A stretch of 64,000 nucleotides of DNA, taken from positions 33,913-97,912 of the forward strand of contig NZ_VCQV01000020.1 of NCBI RefSeq assembly GCF_007845645.1. Direction: 5' to 3'. The position numbers and the translations under genes are program-made. Under the pieces are notes generated by a model, which was not told the DNA's origin, made no database searches, and saw nothing but the letters and a program-made list of their open reading frames with translations. Position 1 is the first letter of the stretch, and each line of letters opens with the position of its first letter. Below are positions 18,253-27,865 of the stretch, piece after piece. The stretch comes from Leekyejoonella antrihumi (GTDB lineage: Bacteria; Actinomycetota; Actinomycetes; Actinomycetales; Dermatophilaceae).

Positions 18253-18295
18253 AATTTCCTACCCTACGCGGTCGCACCTCGTGGCGCCGGGACGG

Positions 18296-18472
18296 TCACC
18301 CGTTGTCCCACTTCTCGTTGTCCTTGTCCCACTGGGCGGTGCGCTGGGCGGCGGTCTCCAGGGCGTTGCGCGCCTGCTCCGGCGTGTCGTAGGGCCCCAT
18401 CAGCTTGCCATGAAACATGCCGCGGTCGGACTCCACGACTTCCTTCTTCTCGACGTCGTACCAGTAGGCCAT
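18296..18472 (-). CDS. Small SPOR-like protein
   Basis: A 58-residue hydrophilic protein beginning MAYWYDVEKKEVVE and containing GPYDTPEQARNALETAAQ, which matches the short actinobacterial SPOR-like/methionine aminopeptidase-type family. AAGGAG sits five bases before the chosen ATG; a GTG two codons upstream is too close to this site. It lies upstream of prfB on the same strand, separated by about 45 bases. No function is known. Confidence 0.8.
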   Translation of the reverse strand: MAYWYDVEKKEVVESDRGMFHGKLMGPYDTPEQARNALETAAQRTAQWDKDNEKWDNG

Positions 18473-18662
18473 GGTCACTCCTTCATCTCGCGGGTCGAGG
18501 TCTCAGGGTATGCGGCAACCCCTCCAGGGACGCGAGATCACCAGCATGATCGACGCCGGCGGCACCATCGGACCCCCAGCGAGCCCCCGAGTTGTCCACT
18601 TTTGGCCGAGATGTGCAGGTACAGCTGCGCCAATGGGGCGAAAGTGCACATCTGGGCGCCGC

Positions 18663-19163
18663 TCAGTCGATGTCGGCACGTGCGTGGGACTCGACCGTCA
18701 CCGAGATGTCCGAGCCGATGAAGGACAGCACGCCGCCCAGCATCGGCGGTCGCACATCGGCGCTCACCCGCACCACAGCGGTCGCACCGTCCGGAGTGCC
18801 GGTCGATGGAGCCAGCCCCCACCCGACGACGTGCGCGGGCCGGCTCTGCGACTGCAGGCTCTCCGCGGCAGACTGCTGCACCGAGGCATTCGACAAGGTC
18901 ACCGTCTCGCCGATCCCACCGCGATAGATGCTGCCCTTGTCGACCGCGTCCGCCGCGTGCACTGCGGCAGCATCCGCCGCGTCGAGCACATGCATCCGAG
19001 CGATCTGCACGCTCGTCACATCGATGCCCCCGACGATCAGCAGCCCCAGCAGCGCGAAGAGTCCGGCGGTCAGGATCAGGATGCGACCGTCTTCCTCGCG
19101 TCTGCCGGGGGTATGCCGGGTGCGCACGATCCGTGCGCGTCGTTCGGCCGCCGGCCGCGTCAC
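18663..19163 (-). CDS. TadG/Rv3658c-like pilus assembly protein
   Basis: A 166-residue protein with one N-terminal transmembrane helix (ILILTAGLFALLGLLIVGGI) followed by DVTSVQIARMHVLDAADAAA, the hallmark of TadE/TadG-like minor pilins in actinobacteria, then a short extracellular beta domain. It is the last gene of the Tad operon and overlaps the preceding TadE gene by four bases. It probably modulates assembly or retention of the Flp-type pilus or competence-like fibre. Confidence 0.85.
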   Translation of the reverse strand: MTRPAAERRARIVRTRHTPGRREEDGRILILTAGLFALLGLLIVGGIDVTSVQIARMHVLDAADAAAVHAADAVDKGSIYRGGIGETVTLSNASVQQSAAESLQSQSRPAHVVGWGLAPSTGTPDGATAVVRVSADVRPPMLGGVLSFIGSDISVTVESHARADID

Positions 19164-19639
19164 TTCGCACCGAACCGATCGACCGTCGCCACGTGGCGTG
19201 CGCTCAGGTGGACACTGCTCGGCACGACGTGGCGCAGGAAGTCGGGGATCAGCGGCAGCTCGACCGACAGGTCAGCGACCGTCTCGACCCGGTCGCCACG
19301 AGCCAGGCAGGGTGACTGCCCACAGGTGACGCGCACACCGCCGGCCGGTCCGAAGCCCTGGTCCTCGAACGCCATCCGCGCCGACGCCGCGGCCCGAACC
19401 GCTGCCGACCGCTCGTCGGGAGCAGTGACAAAGGTTCGACCGGCCTCACGAGCCGCAGCGGTCACCGCATACGCCCCGGCCTGGAGCCTGGCCAGCGCAA
19501 TCACCAGGTAGAAAACGGGCATGGTGAGCAGCACGCCGACAACGATGAACTCGAGGACTGCACTGCCGGATTCAGGCATGTTCGACGTGTGCGCTCGACG
19601 AAGCAGAGCCGACCGCACCCTGCGCACTGTCACCGTCAC
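19160..19639 (-). CDS. TadE-like minor pilin (second copy)
   Basis: A 159-residue protein. The TadE motif GSAVLEFIVVGVLLTMPVFY (about 25-45) carries the conserved glutamate after the prepilin-like Gly-Ser, followed by YAVTAAAREAGRTFV. A cysteine pair, CGQSPC, lies near residue 107. It is translationally coupled by four-base overlaps to the genes on both sides. TadE proteins are minor pilins cleaved by the prepilin peptidase. Confidence 0.88.
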   Translation of the reverse strand: MTVTVRRVRSALLRRAHTSNMPESGSAVLEFIVVGVLLTMPVFYLVIALARLQAGAYAVTAAAREAGRTFVTAPDERSAAVRAAASARMAFEDQGFGPAGGVRVTCGQSPCLARGDRVETVADLSVELPLIPDFLRHVVPSSVHLSARHVATVDRFGAK

Positions 19640-20046
19640 TGCGACTCCTCGTAGGCCCGGCCGGACACGTTGAGGGACTGCGACGGCCCGAACGGTCCCA
19701 GGATCGGCAGCGGGGCGCGCACGGTGACGCGCACGACCAGCGCGCCGCCCTCGCGCACCTCAGTCGCCGTGACATCGCGCGCATAGCGAGCCGCCAGGCT
19801 CTCGCTGATCAACGCGCGAGTGCGCTCCGCCCCCATCGAGGGCGTCGCGTCAGCGCGCGCGCCGTAACGCGCCCCTTCGGTCGCATTCGCGATGAGGGTG
19901 TTACGGACAAAGAGCGAGAACCCGACCTGAAACGCAGCCAGGAAGAGCAGCACGACGAGCGCACCGACCATGGCGAACTCCGCCACAGCCGAGCCAGCCT
20001 CGCTGCCATCCCGCAGCGCCGTGCGGGCCTGGTATCCCCCGATCAA
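19636..20046 (-). CDS. TadE-like minor pilin (first copy)
   Basis: A protein of about 136 residues with SEAGSAVAEFAMVGALVVLL, the TadE prepilin-like helix with its conserved glutamate, then RNTLIANATEGARYGARAD. The open frame runs further upstream, but a TTG at 20046 overlaps the stop of the preceding gene as TTGA, giving coupling and a normal short leader, so I prefer that start. It is a minor pilin of the Tad system. Confidence 0.82.
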   Translation of the reverse strand: MIGGYQARTALRDGSEAGSAVAEFAMVGALVVLLFLAAFQVGFSLFVRNTLIANATEGARYGARADATPSMGAERTRALISESLAARYARDVTATEVREGGALVVRVTVRAPLPILGPFGPSQSLNVSGRAYEESQ

Positions 20047-20261
20047 CCGCTCACCGAGTGGATGGCCGTGTCGAACAGACCGGTCAGCGCCGGCCCGGCA
20101 AACTTCCACAGCGCCGTGACCAGGCCGGCAGTCATCAGCGTGATGAGCACCCAGCCCGGCACGTCACCTCGCTCCGACTCTCGACGTGCATCGGCCGGGG
20201 TCCGCGGTGCACCGATCGCTGCTGCGAGCACTCGGGTCCTGGCCCTGCGAACTGTAGTCAT
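20043..20261 (-). CDS. Flp-pilin-position small membrane protein
   Basis: A 72-residue protein: a basic N-terminus (MTTVRRARTRVLAAAIGAPR), then ERGDVPGWVLITLMTAGLVT, one hydrophobic helix, and a short polar tail. Its place between tadC and tadE is where actinobacterial Tad loci encode the major Flp-like pilin. The canonical glutamate at position 5 after the glycine cleavage site is not present (GDVPGWV), so it is either a divergent pilin or an accessory protein. Confidence 0.7.
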   Translation of the reverse strand: MTTVRRARTRVLAAAIGAPRTPADARRESERGDVPGWVLITLMTAGLVTALWKFAGPALTGLFDTAIHSVSG

Positions 20262-20303
20262 GTGACTACTCCTTCTCCTTGGTTGTGACGGTGGTCTAAC
20301 GAC

Positions 20304-21236
20304 TCAGATGGACAAGTTCAGCGCGCTGATCCCTGGATAGATCGCAAAGAGGATCGTGACCGGCAGCACGAGGAACACGACGGGAACCATCATCAGAATC
20401 TCCCGCTGGCCGCCGAGCTCGATGAGTTGCTGCTTGCTCGCATCGCGTGCGTCCTGTGCCTGCGCGCGCATCACGTCGGCAAGTGGCGTGCCGCGTTCGA
20501 CTGCGACGACAATTCCATCGACGAACCTGGCCAGACTCGGCAGCCCGGTGCGGTCGGCCAGCCCCTGCAGAGCCTCCGGCAACGACGCACCGGCCCGTGC
20601 GTCGCTCAGGCATTTCGCAAGCTCGGCCGACAGCTCTCCGCGCGAAAGGCCGGCCACCCGCTCCAGCGCAGCCGCCGCACCCTCCCCCGCTGTGACGGCA
20701 AGGGCGAGCATCTCTGCAACTGCGGGAAACTCGGCGAGGACCTGCCGTTCACGCCCTTCGGCCGCTCGGGTCAGCATCTGATCCCGTGCCACGATCCCGG
20801 CCGCTACCGAGCCGACCACGACTCCGATGGCAGTGACGACCGAGGCGTCACCGCCAACGAACTTCAACGACACGTATGCCGTGCCAACCAGGCCGGCGAG
20901 CACACCCCACAGCGCCTGCTGCGCTCGAAACCCCTCAACATCGCACGGCTGTCCCGCACGCTCCAGTCGGCGACGCACCGATGCAGCCCCGCCAAGGATG
21001 TGGTCCACCACGCATCCGAGTCGATGCATCAGCGGTGCCAGGGCCCTGTTGACATCGAGCCTGTCGGTCCCACCGGCAAGCAGCCGGGACGGTGCCGGCA
21101 CGTCCTGCACGTACGGCGCCATCCGAGAGATAAGGTCGGGCCGCCTACGAAACGGCAGCCCGAGATACGCCAAGAGGACGCCGCAGGCGGCCACCGCGCC
21201 GAGGAGCACACCCATCCATGTCAGGCTGGCGCTCAT
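20304..21236 (-). CDS. TadC-like type II/IV secretion inner membrane protein
   Basis: A 310-residue protein of the T2SSF/GspF fold: an N-terminal helix (LLGAVAACGVLLAYLGLPFR), a cytoplasmic four-helix T2SF domain (VLAEFPAVAEMLALAVTAGE with the downstream ALQGLADRTGLPSLARFVDG) and a C-terminal pair of helices. Together with TadB it forms the platform on which the TadA ATPase assembles pilus subunits. Its start overlaps the tadB stop by four bases. Confidence 0.9.
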   Translation of the reverse strand: MSASLTWMGVLLGAVAACGVLLAYLGLPFRRRPDLISRMAPYVQDVPAPSRLLAGGTDRLDVNRALAPLMHRLGCVVDHILGGAASVRRRLERAGQPCDVEGFRAQQALWGVLAGLVGTAYVSLKFVGGDASVVTAIGVVVGSVAAGIVARDQMLTRAAEGRERQVLAEFPAVAEMLALAVTAGEGAAAALERVAGLSRGELSAELAKCLSDARAGASLPEALQGLADRTGLPSLARFVDGIVVAVERGTPLADVMRAQAQDARDASKQQLIELGGQREILMMVPVVFLVLPVTILFAIYPGISALNLSI

Positions 21237-22096
21237 CGCATCACCCGCACCTCTTCAGGAAGACGCCCGATTCGGCGCATGACCCGGTAGGCCACGAAGG
21301 ACACCATCGCTCCGATCACCAGCACCGCGATGCCGGCCGGGCGTCGATAAGCCTCCAGCGAGTCTCCGCGGGTCGCCAACATTGCCAGGACGATCCAGGG
21401 CGCTCCGAGCGCCAGCCGGGCGGCGTTGACCGTCCAGCTCTGTCGTGCCTCAAGCTCAGCGCGAGTGCGAGCATCGTCACGCAAGAAGGTGGAGAGAGTG
21501 CGCAGCAGCTTGCCGAGGTCGGTCCCACCGACCTCGCGCGCGATGCGCAGAGACTCGATCAGGCGGTCAGCCACCGGATCACCAAGTCGGTCCTTCAACG
21601 CGTTCAGACATTCGTGGAAGCGCCCGGTGGCGCGGTAGTCGTAGGCGAACTCAGCGAACATCGGCCGCAGCTCCTCCGGTCCGCGAAACGCCAGCTGAGC
21701 CAGAGACTCCGGCAACGCCAGGCCGGCGCGAACCGCGGACGAGATGTGGTCGACGACATCCGGCCAGACATCCCGGAGCTGGCGACGACGACGACGCGCC
21801 CGCGAGCGCACCAGCACGATCGGCGCATATCCGGCGATGAAGGCGAAGACCACGGCAATGGCCGGAACGGCCGTCGCTGCCATTGTCAGGAGGAACACCA
21901 GAACGGCAATGCCGATGGCGAGCCCGGTCAGCCGGCCAAGGGTGAGTCCCGCGATGCCCGCTTGCGCGAGGTCGTCCTGCATGGCGGCCGTCATGGCCGT
22001 GCGGCGTCGCGTGCGGGCCCGTTCTGGCCGCGGCCAGAACGACCACCAGATGCAGAAGAGCCCCGCCCCGAATACCAGGCCGATGACGCTCGTCAT
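21233..22096 (-). CDS. TadB-like type II/IV secretion inner membrane protein
   Basis: A 287-residue protein. The ATG at 22096 (MTSVIGLVFGAGLFCIWWSF) follows GGGGAGAG; a longer frame has no such site. The T2SF domain includes HISSAVRAGLALPESLAQLA and VGGTDLGKLLRTLSTFLRDD, and C-terminal helices follow. It forms the inner membrane platform with TadC. It lies 37 bases after tadA. Confidence 0.9.
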   Translation of the reverse strand: MTSVIGLVFGAGLFCIWWSFWPRPERARTRRRTAMTAAMQDDLAQAGIAGLTLGRLTGLAIGIAVLVFLLTMAATAVPAIAVVFAFIAGYAPIVLVRSRARRRRRQLRDVWPDVVDHISSAVRAGLALPESLAQLAFRGPEELRPMFAEFAYDYRATGRFHECLNALKDRLGDPVADRLIESLRIAREVGGTDLGKLLRTLSTFLRDDARTRAELEARQSWTVNAARLALGAPWIVLAMLATRGDSLEAYRRPAGIAVLVIGAMVSFVAYRVMRRIGRLPEEVRVMR

Positions 22097-22133
22097 CGTA
22101 AGCTCTCCCCGGGCCACCTCACGAAGTCCCCCT

Positions 22134-23360
22134 TCATGCGCGGTCTCCCAGCACCTCTGCGACGTCAAAACCGGCGCGCGCGAAGCGATCCTGATGCGGT
22201 GGGAACCCGTCACCGCGCACGAGCGCGTCGTCCCGTTGAACGAACAGCTGGGACAGCTCGATCACGTCACCCTCGGCACGCCCTGGCACCGCGACGATCT
22301 CCCGCACGCGACGTCGACCGTCACGCTCCAGTGCCAGCTGCACGATGACGTCGATGGAGCTCGCAACGGTCGGCACGACGAAGCTGGTGCTGACGTTCGG
22401 GCCCGCGAGCAGCGGCAAAGTACACATCTTGACAATCGCCTCCCGCGCCGAGTTCGCGTGCAAGGTCGCCATGCCGGGCAACCCACTGTTCAAAGCAATG
22501 AGGAGGTCGAGGCTCTCCTCCTGCCGCACCTCGCCGACGATCATCCGGGAGGGCCGCATACGCAAGGCCTCCTTGACCAGGCGCCGAAGCGGGATCTCAC
22601 CCGTCCCCTCGAGGCTGACCTGCCGGCACTGCATCGGTGCCCAGTCCCGCAGGCTGAGCTGCAGCTCAAAGACCTCCTCGCAGGACACCACTCGTTCATT
22701 GGCCGGGATCGCGGAGGCGAGGCAGTTCAGCATCGTGGTCTTGCCCGCCTGTGTACCGCCCGAGACCAGAACGTTCAGCCCGGATGCGACGGCCGCAGTG
22801 AGGAATCGCGCCGCAGGGCGGGTGAGGCTACCCATCCGAACCTGGTCGTCGAGCGTGCGGGCGCGGACAACGAACTTGCGGATGTTGACGAACCACGAGC
22901 TGCGGGTGACGTCTGGAATGACGACGTGCAATCGACTGCCATCCGGCAGCGCCGCGTCCACAAAGGGCGACGACAGGTCGATCCGCCGGCCAGACGGCTT
23001 GAGCATCCGCTCAACCAGGGTCTTGACCTGTTCATGGGTGAGGATGGTGGACGTCAGCTCGGCAACCCCCTCGCGCGCGATGAAGACGCACGCCGGGTCG
23101 TTGATCCAGATCTCTTCGACGGTCGGGTCATCGAGGTACGGCTGGATCGGTCCGTAGCCGAGCACGGCATCCAGCACGTGCCGAGTGGCCCTCTCCGCAT
23201 CCTCAAGTGGCGCGAGTCCACCGCGGATACTGCGCTCCTCATAGTCCTCGACGACATCGCGGACCAGTGCCTGCAGGACGTCCCGGTCCCGACCTGGGTC
23301 CAGCCGCTGCCGGCGGATGAGCTCGCGCACCTCACCCTCGACTACCTCGATGCCGTCCAT
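22134..23360 (-). CDS. TadA/CpaF-type pilus assembly ATPase
   Basis: A hexameric secretion ATPase of about 408 residues. It has an N-terminal domain (YGPIQPYLDDPTVEEIWIND), Walker A SGGTQAGKTTML, the Asp box VVSCEEVFELQ, a His box (ATLHANSA) and Walker B MIVGEVRQEE, all typical of TadA/CpaF rather than GspE. GGGGAG precedes the ATG at 23360 (MDGIEVVEGEV); an in-frame TTG at 23417 lacks a comparable site. It is the first gene of the leftward Tad operon. No TadZ/CpaE, secretin or TadV peptidase gene is in this window. Confidence 0.92.
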   Translation of the reverse strand: MDGIEVVEGEVRELIRRQRLDPGRDRDVLQALVRDVVEDYEERSIRGGLAPLEDAERATRHVLDAVLGYGPIQPYLDDPTVEEIWINDPACVFIAREGVAELTSTILTHEQVKTLVERMLKPSGRRIDLSSPFVDAALPDGSRLHVVIPDVTRSSWFVNIRKFVVRARTLDDQVRMGSLTRPAARFLTAAVASGLNVLVSGGTQAGKTTMLNCLASAIPANERVVSCEEVFELQLSLRDWAPMQCRQVSLEGTGEIPLRRLVKEALRMRPSRMIVGEVRQEESLDLLIALNSGLPGMATLHANSAREAIVKMCTLPLLAGPNVSTSFVVPTVASSIDVIVQLALERDGRRRVREIVAVPGRAEGDVIELSQLFVQRDDALVRGDGFPPHQDRFARAGFDVAEVLGDRA

Positions 23361-23597
23361 CACATCGCTCCCCAATCCTTCCGGCTCGCCCTCCACGGCC
23401 GCTCGCGCATCGATCAACCCAATGTGCTATCAAAACCGGCTTGACCAGATCTTGTACATTGATTGGCGAAACCCATACCAAACGCATACCTTCTGGCCGA
23501 AGCCCGCTGAGACCAGAATGCCAGGAAGTTCCTTCTCCACTCGAAGTTATCCACAGGCCCCTCACGGCCCTGCGCCCCTCGCCGCATACTTCGTGAT

Positions 23598-26500
23598 GTG
23601 CCACCCGTTCCCGTCGCCGACGAACGCGCCGCCTTGCGCGTGTCACTCGTGCGAACCAGTGACGCGGCGACCCGCACCCTGTGCCTTCGCTACGCTCCCG
23701 GGACCCCGTGGTCCAGCGCGCGCGCCGCACTCAGGCGAGCGGGGATCGACCTGCCGGGAGCCCTGTATGCCGGTCACACACCGATCGAGGCGGACACGCC
23801 CCTTGGCCTGCCGCCCCTGATCAACAACTGCGTACTCACCGACCGCCCGTCGGATCCACCCGCCCGGCGGCTGCTCGAACTCGTCGTGATCGAGGGACCT
23901 GACACCGGCCGCCGAGTCACCGTCGGTGCAGCCGACATCACTGTGGGCCGATGGCACGGCTGCACCCTGAGGTTGGACGACCCGGACATCTCGAGGCACC
24001 ACTGCACCATCGCCCTCGATCAGGGGCGCATTACGGTGATGGACTGCGCGTCGACCAATGGCAGCCATCTCGCCGAGCAGCGCCTACTGCCCCACGCCCC
24101 TGCCGAACTGAGGGTCGGCGGCCGGCTGCGCATCGGCTCCTCGACACTCTGCCTCATCCGGACCAGCGGGCCGCCGCGCGCCGTCGAGTGCGACGGTGCC
24201 GGTCATATCCTGGTCAGGCGCGCGCCACGCCGTGGAGACGCCACCCCTCCGGCTCGCATCGATGCACCGACTCCGCTGCGAGCCGTCGAGCCACGCTCGA
24301 TGCCGTGGGCCATGGCGCTGCTGCCGCTACTCCTGGCGGTGGTGATGGTGCTGGTCTTTCACAACACGATGTTCCTCATGTTTGCACTGCTCAGCCCCGC
24401 GATGATCATCGGGCAGCATGTCACGGAGCGGCGCATCGGTGGCCGGAGCCGAAAGCGTGACATCCGCCAACATGCCTACGATCAGGCCGACTTCGCCGGC
24501 CGCCTCGCATCCGCCCTACAGACCGAGCTGTACGCACGGCGCCGCAGCAGCCCACCACTTACCGACCTGGCCCAGACTGCCGCGCTTCGCGACGAGCACC
24601 TCTGGGAGCGCAACCCCTACGACGCCGACTACCTCCTATGGCGGGTGGGCACGGGCACCCTGCCCAGCGACACTGTGGTCCACGACCAACGCGGCGACCG
24701 CCATGAAGATGTCGAGGAGTCTCCAGTCACGCTGTCGCTCCGGCAATCCCGAGTCACGGGCGTATGCGGTGACGCGACCGTCGTCGACGCCCTCCTCGCC
24801 AGTCTGCTGGTGCAGCTCGCAGTCCTGCACACCCCACGAACGACCCGTCTGATCATCCTGTGCAGCACCAGTGACCACGCGGCCCGCTGGTCGTGGGCGC
24901 TGGCGCTGCCGCACCTTTCGCCACGACCCGATGCAGGCGCATCGGTGTTTCTTGCCGACCCGGACACGCCGGGCTTCAAGCCCATGATCGCCGCGCTGAC
25001 TGCCCTGGAGGCGAGCCGAGACTCCCCATCAGAAGTGGCCCCGCCGCATACGGTCCTCCTTCTCGACGAGGCCGCCGACTGCATGGCTCTGGCACCTGTC
25101 GCCGACATCGTCAATCGCGCGGCCGAGCTCGGCCTGACGGTCGTTGCGCGATCCCCGCAGCATGCCGACCTGCCGTCAGAGTGCACCGCGGTGGTCTACG
25201 TCGACCAGCGGCTGGTCCAGATTTCGGGGGTCCTGCACGCAAGCGCCACACCCGATCTGCCTACCGCGCCGCTGCTCCATGACACGACGCGCGCGCTTGG
25301 CGGCCTCGCGGATGCCACGCCAGACACGTCTGCCGCACAGCTTCCGAGTGACATTCAGCTCCTTCCGGTCTTGCACTCGGTGACCGGCGTCGACATCACC
25401 AACCAGACTGAGGTGGCGGCTCTTTGGGCCGCCACCCAAGGCTCCACTGCCGCTGTTCTCGGCGTCGATACTCAGGGCCCGACAGTCGTCGACCTGGCCA
25501 CCGACGGCCCGCATGCGCTGGTTGCCGGCACCACGGGCGCGGGCAAGTCCGAGCTCCTGCAGACACTGATCGTGTCGCTCGCTGCCCGCAACCGCCCAGA
25601 TCAGATGGTCTTCGTCCTCATCGACTACAAGGGCGGCGCAGCCTTCAAGGGCTGCGCTGACCTGCCACACACCGTGGGCCTGGTGACAGACCTGGATGGT
25701 CACCTCACCCGCCGCGCGCTGACATCCCTGGAGGCCGAGCTGCGTCGGCGCGAAGGCATGCTGGGTGCCGTCGGGGCCAAGGACATCATCGACTACCAGA
25801 ACGCAGCGCGCGACGAGCCCCTTCCGCGGCTGGTCCTGGTGATCGACGAGTTTCGCGTTCTTGCAGAGGAACTGCCCGACTTCATCGCCGGGCTGGTCCG
25901 GGTCGCGACCGTCGGCCGGTCCCTCGGTATCCACCTGGTGCTCGCGACACAGCGCCCCGCAGGGGTGGTCTCGCCGGACATCCGGGCCAACGTCAACCTG
26001 CGCATCGCGCTACGTGTCAGGGACGATGCGGACTCTCTGGACGTGATCGGCAGTGGCTTCGCCGCCCGCATCAGCGCCGCCGAGCCGGGACGTGCCGTCC
26101 TGCGCGCCGGCGGTGGACCGGTCACCGTGTTTCAGACCGCTCGGATCGGTGGAGCCGGCCGCGGCAGAAGCGACGGTGACGTACAGGTGGCGACCACCGA
26201 CCCGGTCACCGGTGCTCCCCTGTGGCGGGAGACGTCGACCGAAGATCAATACCCAACCGACCTTCAACGGTGCGTGCTGAGTCTGCGGGCCGCGGCGAGC
26301 GTACGGGATGCCACATCGCCCCGATCGCCCTGGTTGCCACCGCTGCCCGACCTGCTGGACATCGCCGATCTCACCGGAGAGGCACGCTGCTTCTCGAATG
26401 CCGTTGCGAACGCCCCAGGGTCCACCTGGATCGTTGCGCTGATGGACCTTCCAGCGGAGCAGCGGGTTCGACCCGTGGGGTGGTGCGCCGACCAGGACGG

Positions 26501-27845
26501 TCAGCTGTGTCTGGTCGGCGGCCCACGTAGCGGCCGCACGTCAGCCCTACGGACACTGGCAGCGCAGGCCTGCCGCCAAGAGACACCCGATGCGCTCCAT
26601 CTCTACGCACTCGACTCGGGCGGCGGGCTGTCCGCACTCAGACACCTGCCGCACTGCGGAGCCGTCATCGGCCGAGACGACGTCGGCCGGCTGTCGCGTC
26701 TGGTGGACTGGCTCGGTGACGAGATTCGCACTCGTCAAGAACGATTCGCGAAGTCGCACTGCAGCAGCTACGCCGAGCATCTCGCCGCGTCGGATGACCG
26801 GGTGCCTCGCATCGTCCTGCTCATCGACGGGTGGGAGACATTCGCCGAGGTCAGCGACGAGGTGACCGGCGGTCGACTCGTGGAAGAGCTCGGGCAGGTC
26901 CTGCGCGACGGAGCCGCTGTCGGTGTGTATGCGGTTGCCACCGGTGGCCGCGCGCTCACCAGCGGCCGGGTCAGCGCCTGGTTCTCCACTCGAGTTGCGC
27001 TGCAGACAGGCAATGAGGCGGACCTGCTGATGCTCGGCCTGCGCGCCGCGCAGGTGCCCGACACGATGCCGCCGGGCCGCGGCCTGCTACTGCCGGATGC
27101 CACCGAGCTGCAGATCGCGCTGGCCGGTGGCCAGGTCTCGGGCGCAGCGCAGGCGCGCGCCATCGCCGCGGTCCCGCAAACCTGCGCACCGGGCTGCGCG
27201 GGGCCACGAACGTTCACCGGCCTGCCGCACCGGACCGCACGCGATGAACTGCCGTTGCACTGTCAGGACACCCTCCTGTTTGGGGTCGGGGGTGAGCGGG
27301 CGGCACCGATCGGCATCCCGTGGCCGGCTCGAGGTGGCCTGGCAGCGTTGATCGCCGGCCCAGCACGCAGCGGAAGAACCACCGCGCTGATCACCGCGGC
27401 GTGTGGCCTCGCGGAGCACGCCCCAGTCGCGTTCGTCGGATCACCCGGGCCAGACTCGTTACCCCTCGGGGTGACGGTGCACGACCCGGACGACGTCACC
27501 GGCGTTGCGCAGTGGTGCGGTGCGCATCCGGCCGGGGCGTTGCTGATCGACGAGGTCGACCGCATCGCGGGCAGTCCGAGCGAGGAGCCACTCCTGCAGC
27601 ATCTCGCCAGGATCCGCGCCACCGGCGGCACGGTCATCGCCGCCGGGCAGGCCGGCGAACTCGCGAACATCTTCCGCGGCCTGGTCCCCGAGTTGCGACG
27701 CAGCCAGACCGGCGTGCTGCTGCAGCCCGGGCGACACGACGGGGACTTGTTCGGCATACGCCTCGGACCGACCGACCGGCCAAGACCAGGGCATGGAGTG
27801 CTGGTCGTGCACGGACGAGCGACCGAGATCCAGGTCGCGACGTGA
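23598..27845 (+). CDS. Orphan FHA-FtsK/SpoIIIE ATPase, EssC/EccC-like
   Basis: A 1415-residue protein: residues 1-88 of unclear fold; an FHA domain (about 90-188; VGRWHGCTLRLDDPDISRHH, then DCASTNGSHL); two close membrane helices (about 236-272); a linker; then three FtsK/SpoIIIE-type ATPase modules. Module 1 has an intact Walker A AGTTGAGKSEL near 644 and Walker B LVLVIDEFRVLAEE. Module 2 has GGPRSGRTSAL near 973 but IVLLIDGWETF, lacking the Walker B glutamate. Module 3 has AGPARSGRTTAL near 1252 and LLIDEVD. FHA plus two helices plus three ATPases is the plan of type VII secretion motors. No WXG100, EccB, EccD or EccE gene is adjacent; it is divergent from the Tad operon. The GTG start at 23598 is likely. 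Confidence 0.9.
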   Translation: MPPVPVADERAALRVSLVRTSDAATRTLCLRYAPGTPWSSARAALRRAGIDLPGALYAGHTPIEADTPLGLPPLINNCVLTDRPSDPPARRLLELVVIEGPDTGRRVTVGAADITVGRWHGCTLRLDDPDISRHHCTIALDQGRITVMDCASTNGSHLAEQRLLPHAPAELRVGGRLRIGSSTLCLIRTSGPPRAVECDGAGHILVRRAPRRGDATPPARIDAPTPLRAVEPRSMPWAMALLPLLLAVVMVLVFHNTMFLMFALLSPAMIIGQHVTERRIGGRSRKRDIRQHAYDQADFAGRLASALQTELYARRRSSPPLTDLAQTAALRDEHLWERNPYDADYLLWRVGTGTLPSDTVVHDQRGDRHEDVEESPVTLSLRQSRVTGVCGDATVVDALLASLLVQLAVLHTPRTTRLIILCSTSDHAARWSWALALPHLSPRPDAGASVFLADPDTPGFKPMIAALTALEASRDSPSEVAPPHTVLLLDEAADCMALAPVADIVNRAAELGLTVVARSPQHADLPSECTAVVYVDQRLVQISGVLHASATPDLPTAPLLHDTTRALGGLADATPDTSAAQLPSDIQLLPVLHSVTGVDITNQTEVAALWAATQGSTAAVLGVDTQGPTVVDLATDGPHALVAGTTGAGKSELLQTLIVSLAARNRPDQMVFVLIDYKGGAAFKGCADLPHTVGLVTDLDGHLTRRALTSLEAELRRREGMLGAVGAKDIIDYQNAARDEPLPRLVLVIDEFRVLAEELPDFIAGLVRVATVGRSLGIHLVLATQRPAGVVSPDIRANVNLRIALRVRDDADSLDVIGSGFAARISAAEPGRAVLRAGGGPVTVFQTARIGGAGRGRSDGDVQVATTDPVTGAPLWRETSTEDQYPTDLQRCVLSLRAAASVRDATSPRSPWLPPLPDLLDIADLTGEARCFSNAVANAPGSTWIVALMDLPAEQRVRPVGWCADQDGQLCLVGGPRSGRTSALRTLAAQACRQETPDALHLYALDSGGGLSALRHLPHCGAVIGRDDVGRLSRLVDWLGDEIRTRQERFAKSHCSSYAEHLAASDDRVPRIVLLIDGWETFAEVSDEVTGGRLVEELGQVLRDGAAVGVYAVATGGRALTSGRVSAWFSTRVALQTGNEADLLMLGLRAAQVPDTMPPGRGLLLPDATELQIALAGGQVSGAAQARAIAAVPQTCAPGCAGPRTFTGLPHRTARDELPLHCQDTLLFGVGGERAAPIGIPWPARGGLAALIAGPARSGRTTALITAACGLAEHAPVAFVGSPGPDSLPLGVTVHDPDDVTGVAQWCGAHPAGALLIDEVDRIAGSPSEEPLLQHLARIRATGGTVIAAGQAGELANIFRGLVPELRRSQTGVLLQPGRHDGDLFGIRLGPTDRPRPGHGVLVVHGRATEIQVAT

Positions 27846-27865
27846 GTCGACTGGTCCGACGGACG

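Noticed and set aside
23547..23555. Perfect DnaA box TTATCCACA between tadA and the FHA-FtsK gene
   Set aside because: A single box, no cluster, no AT-rich unwinding region and no dnaA/dnaN nearby; chance occurrence is likely.
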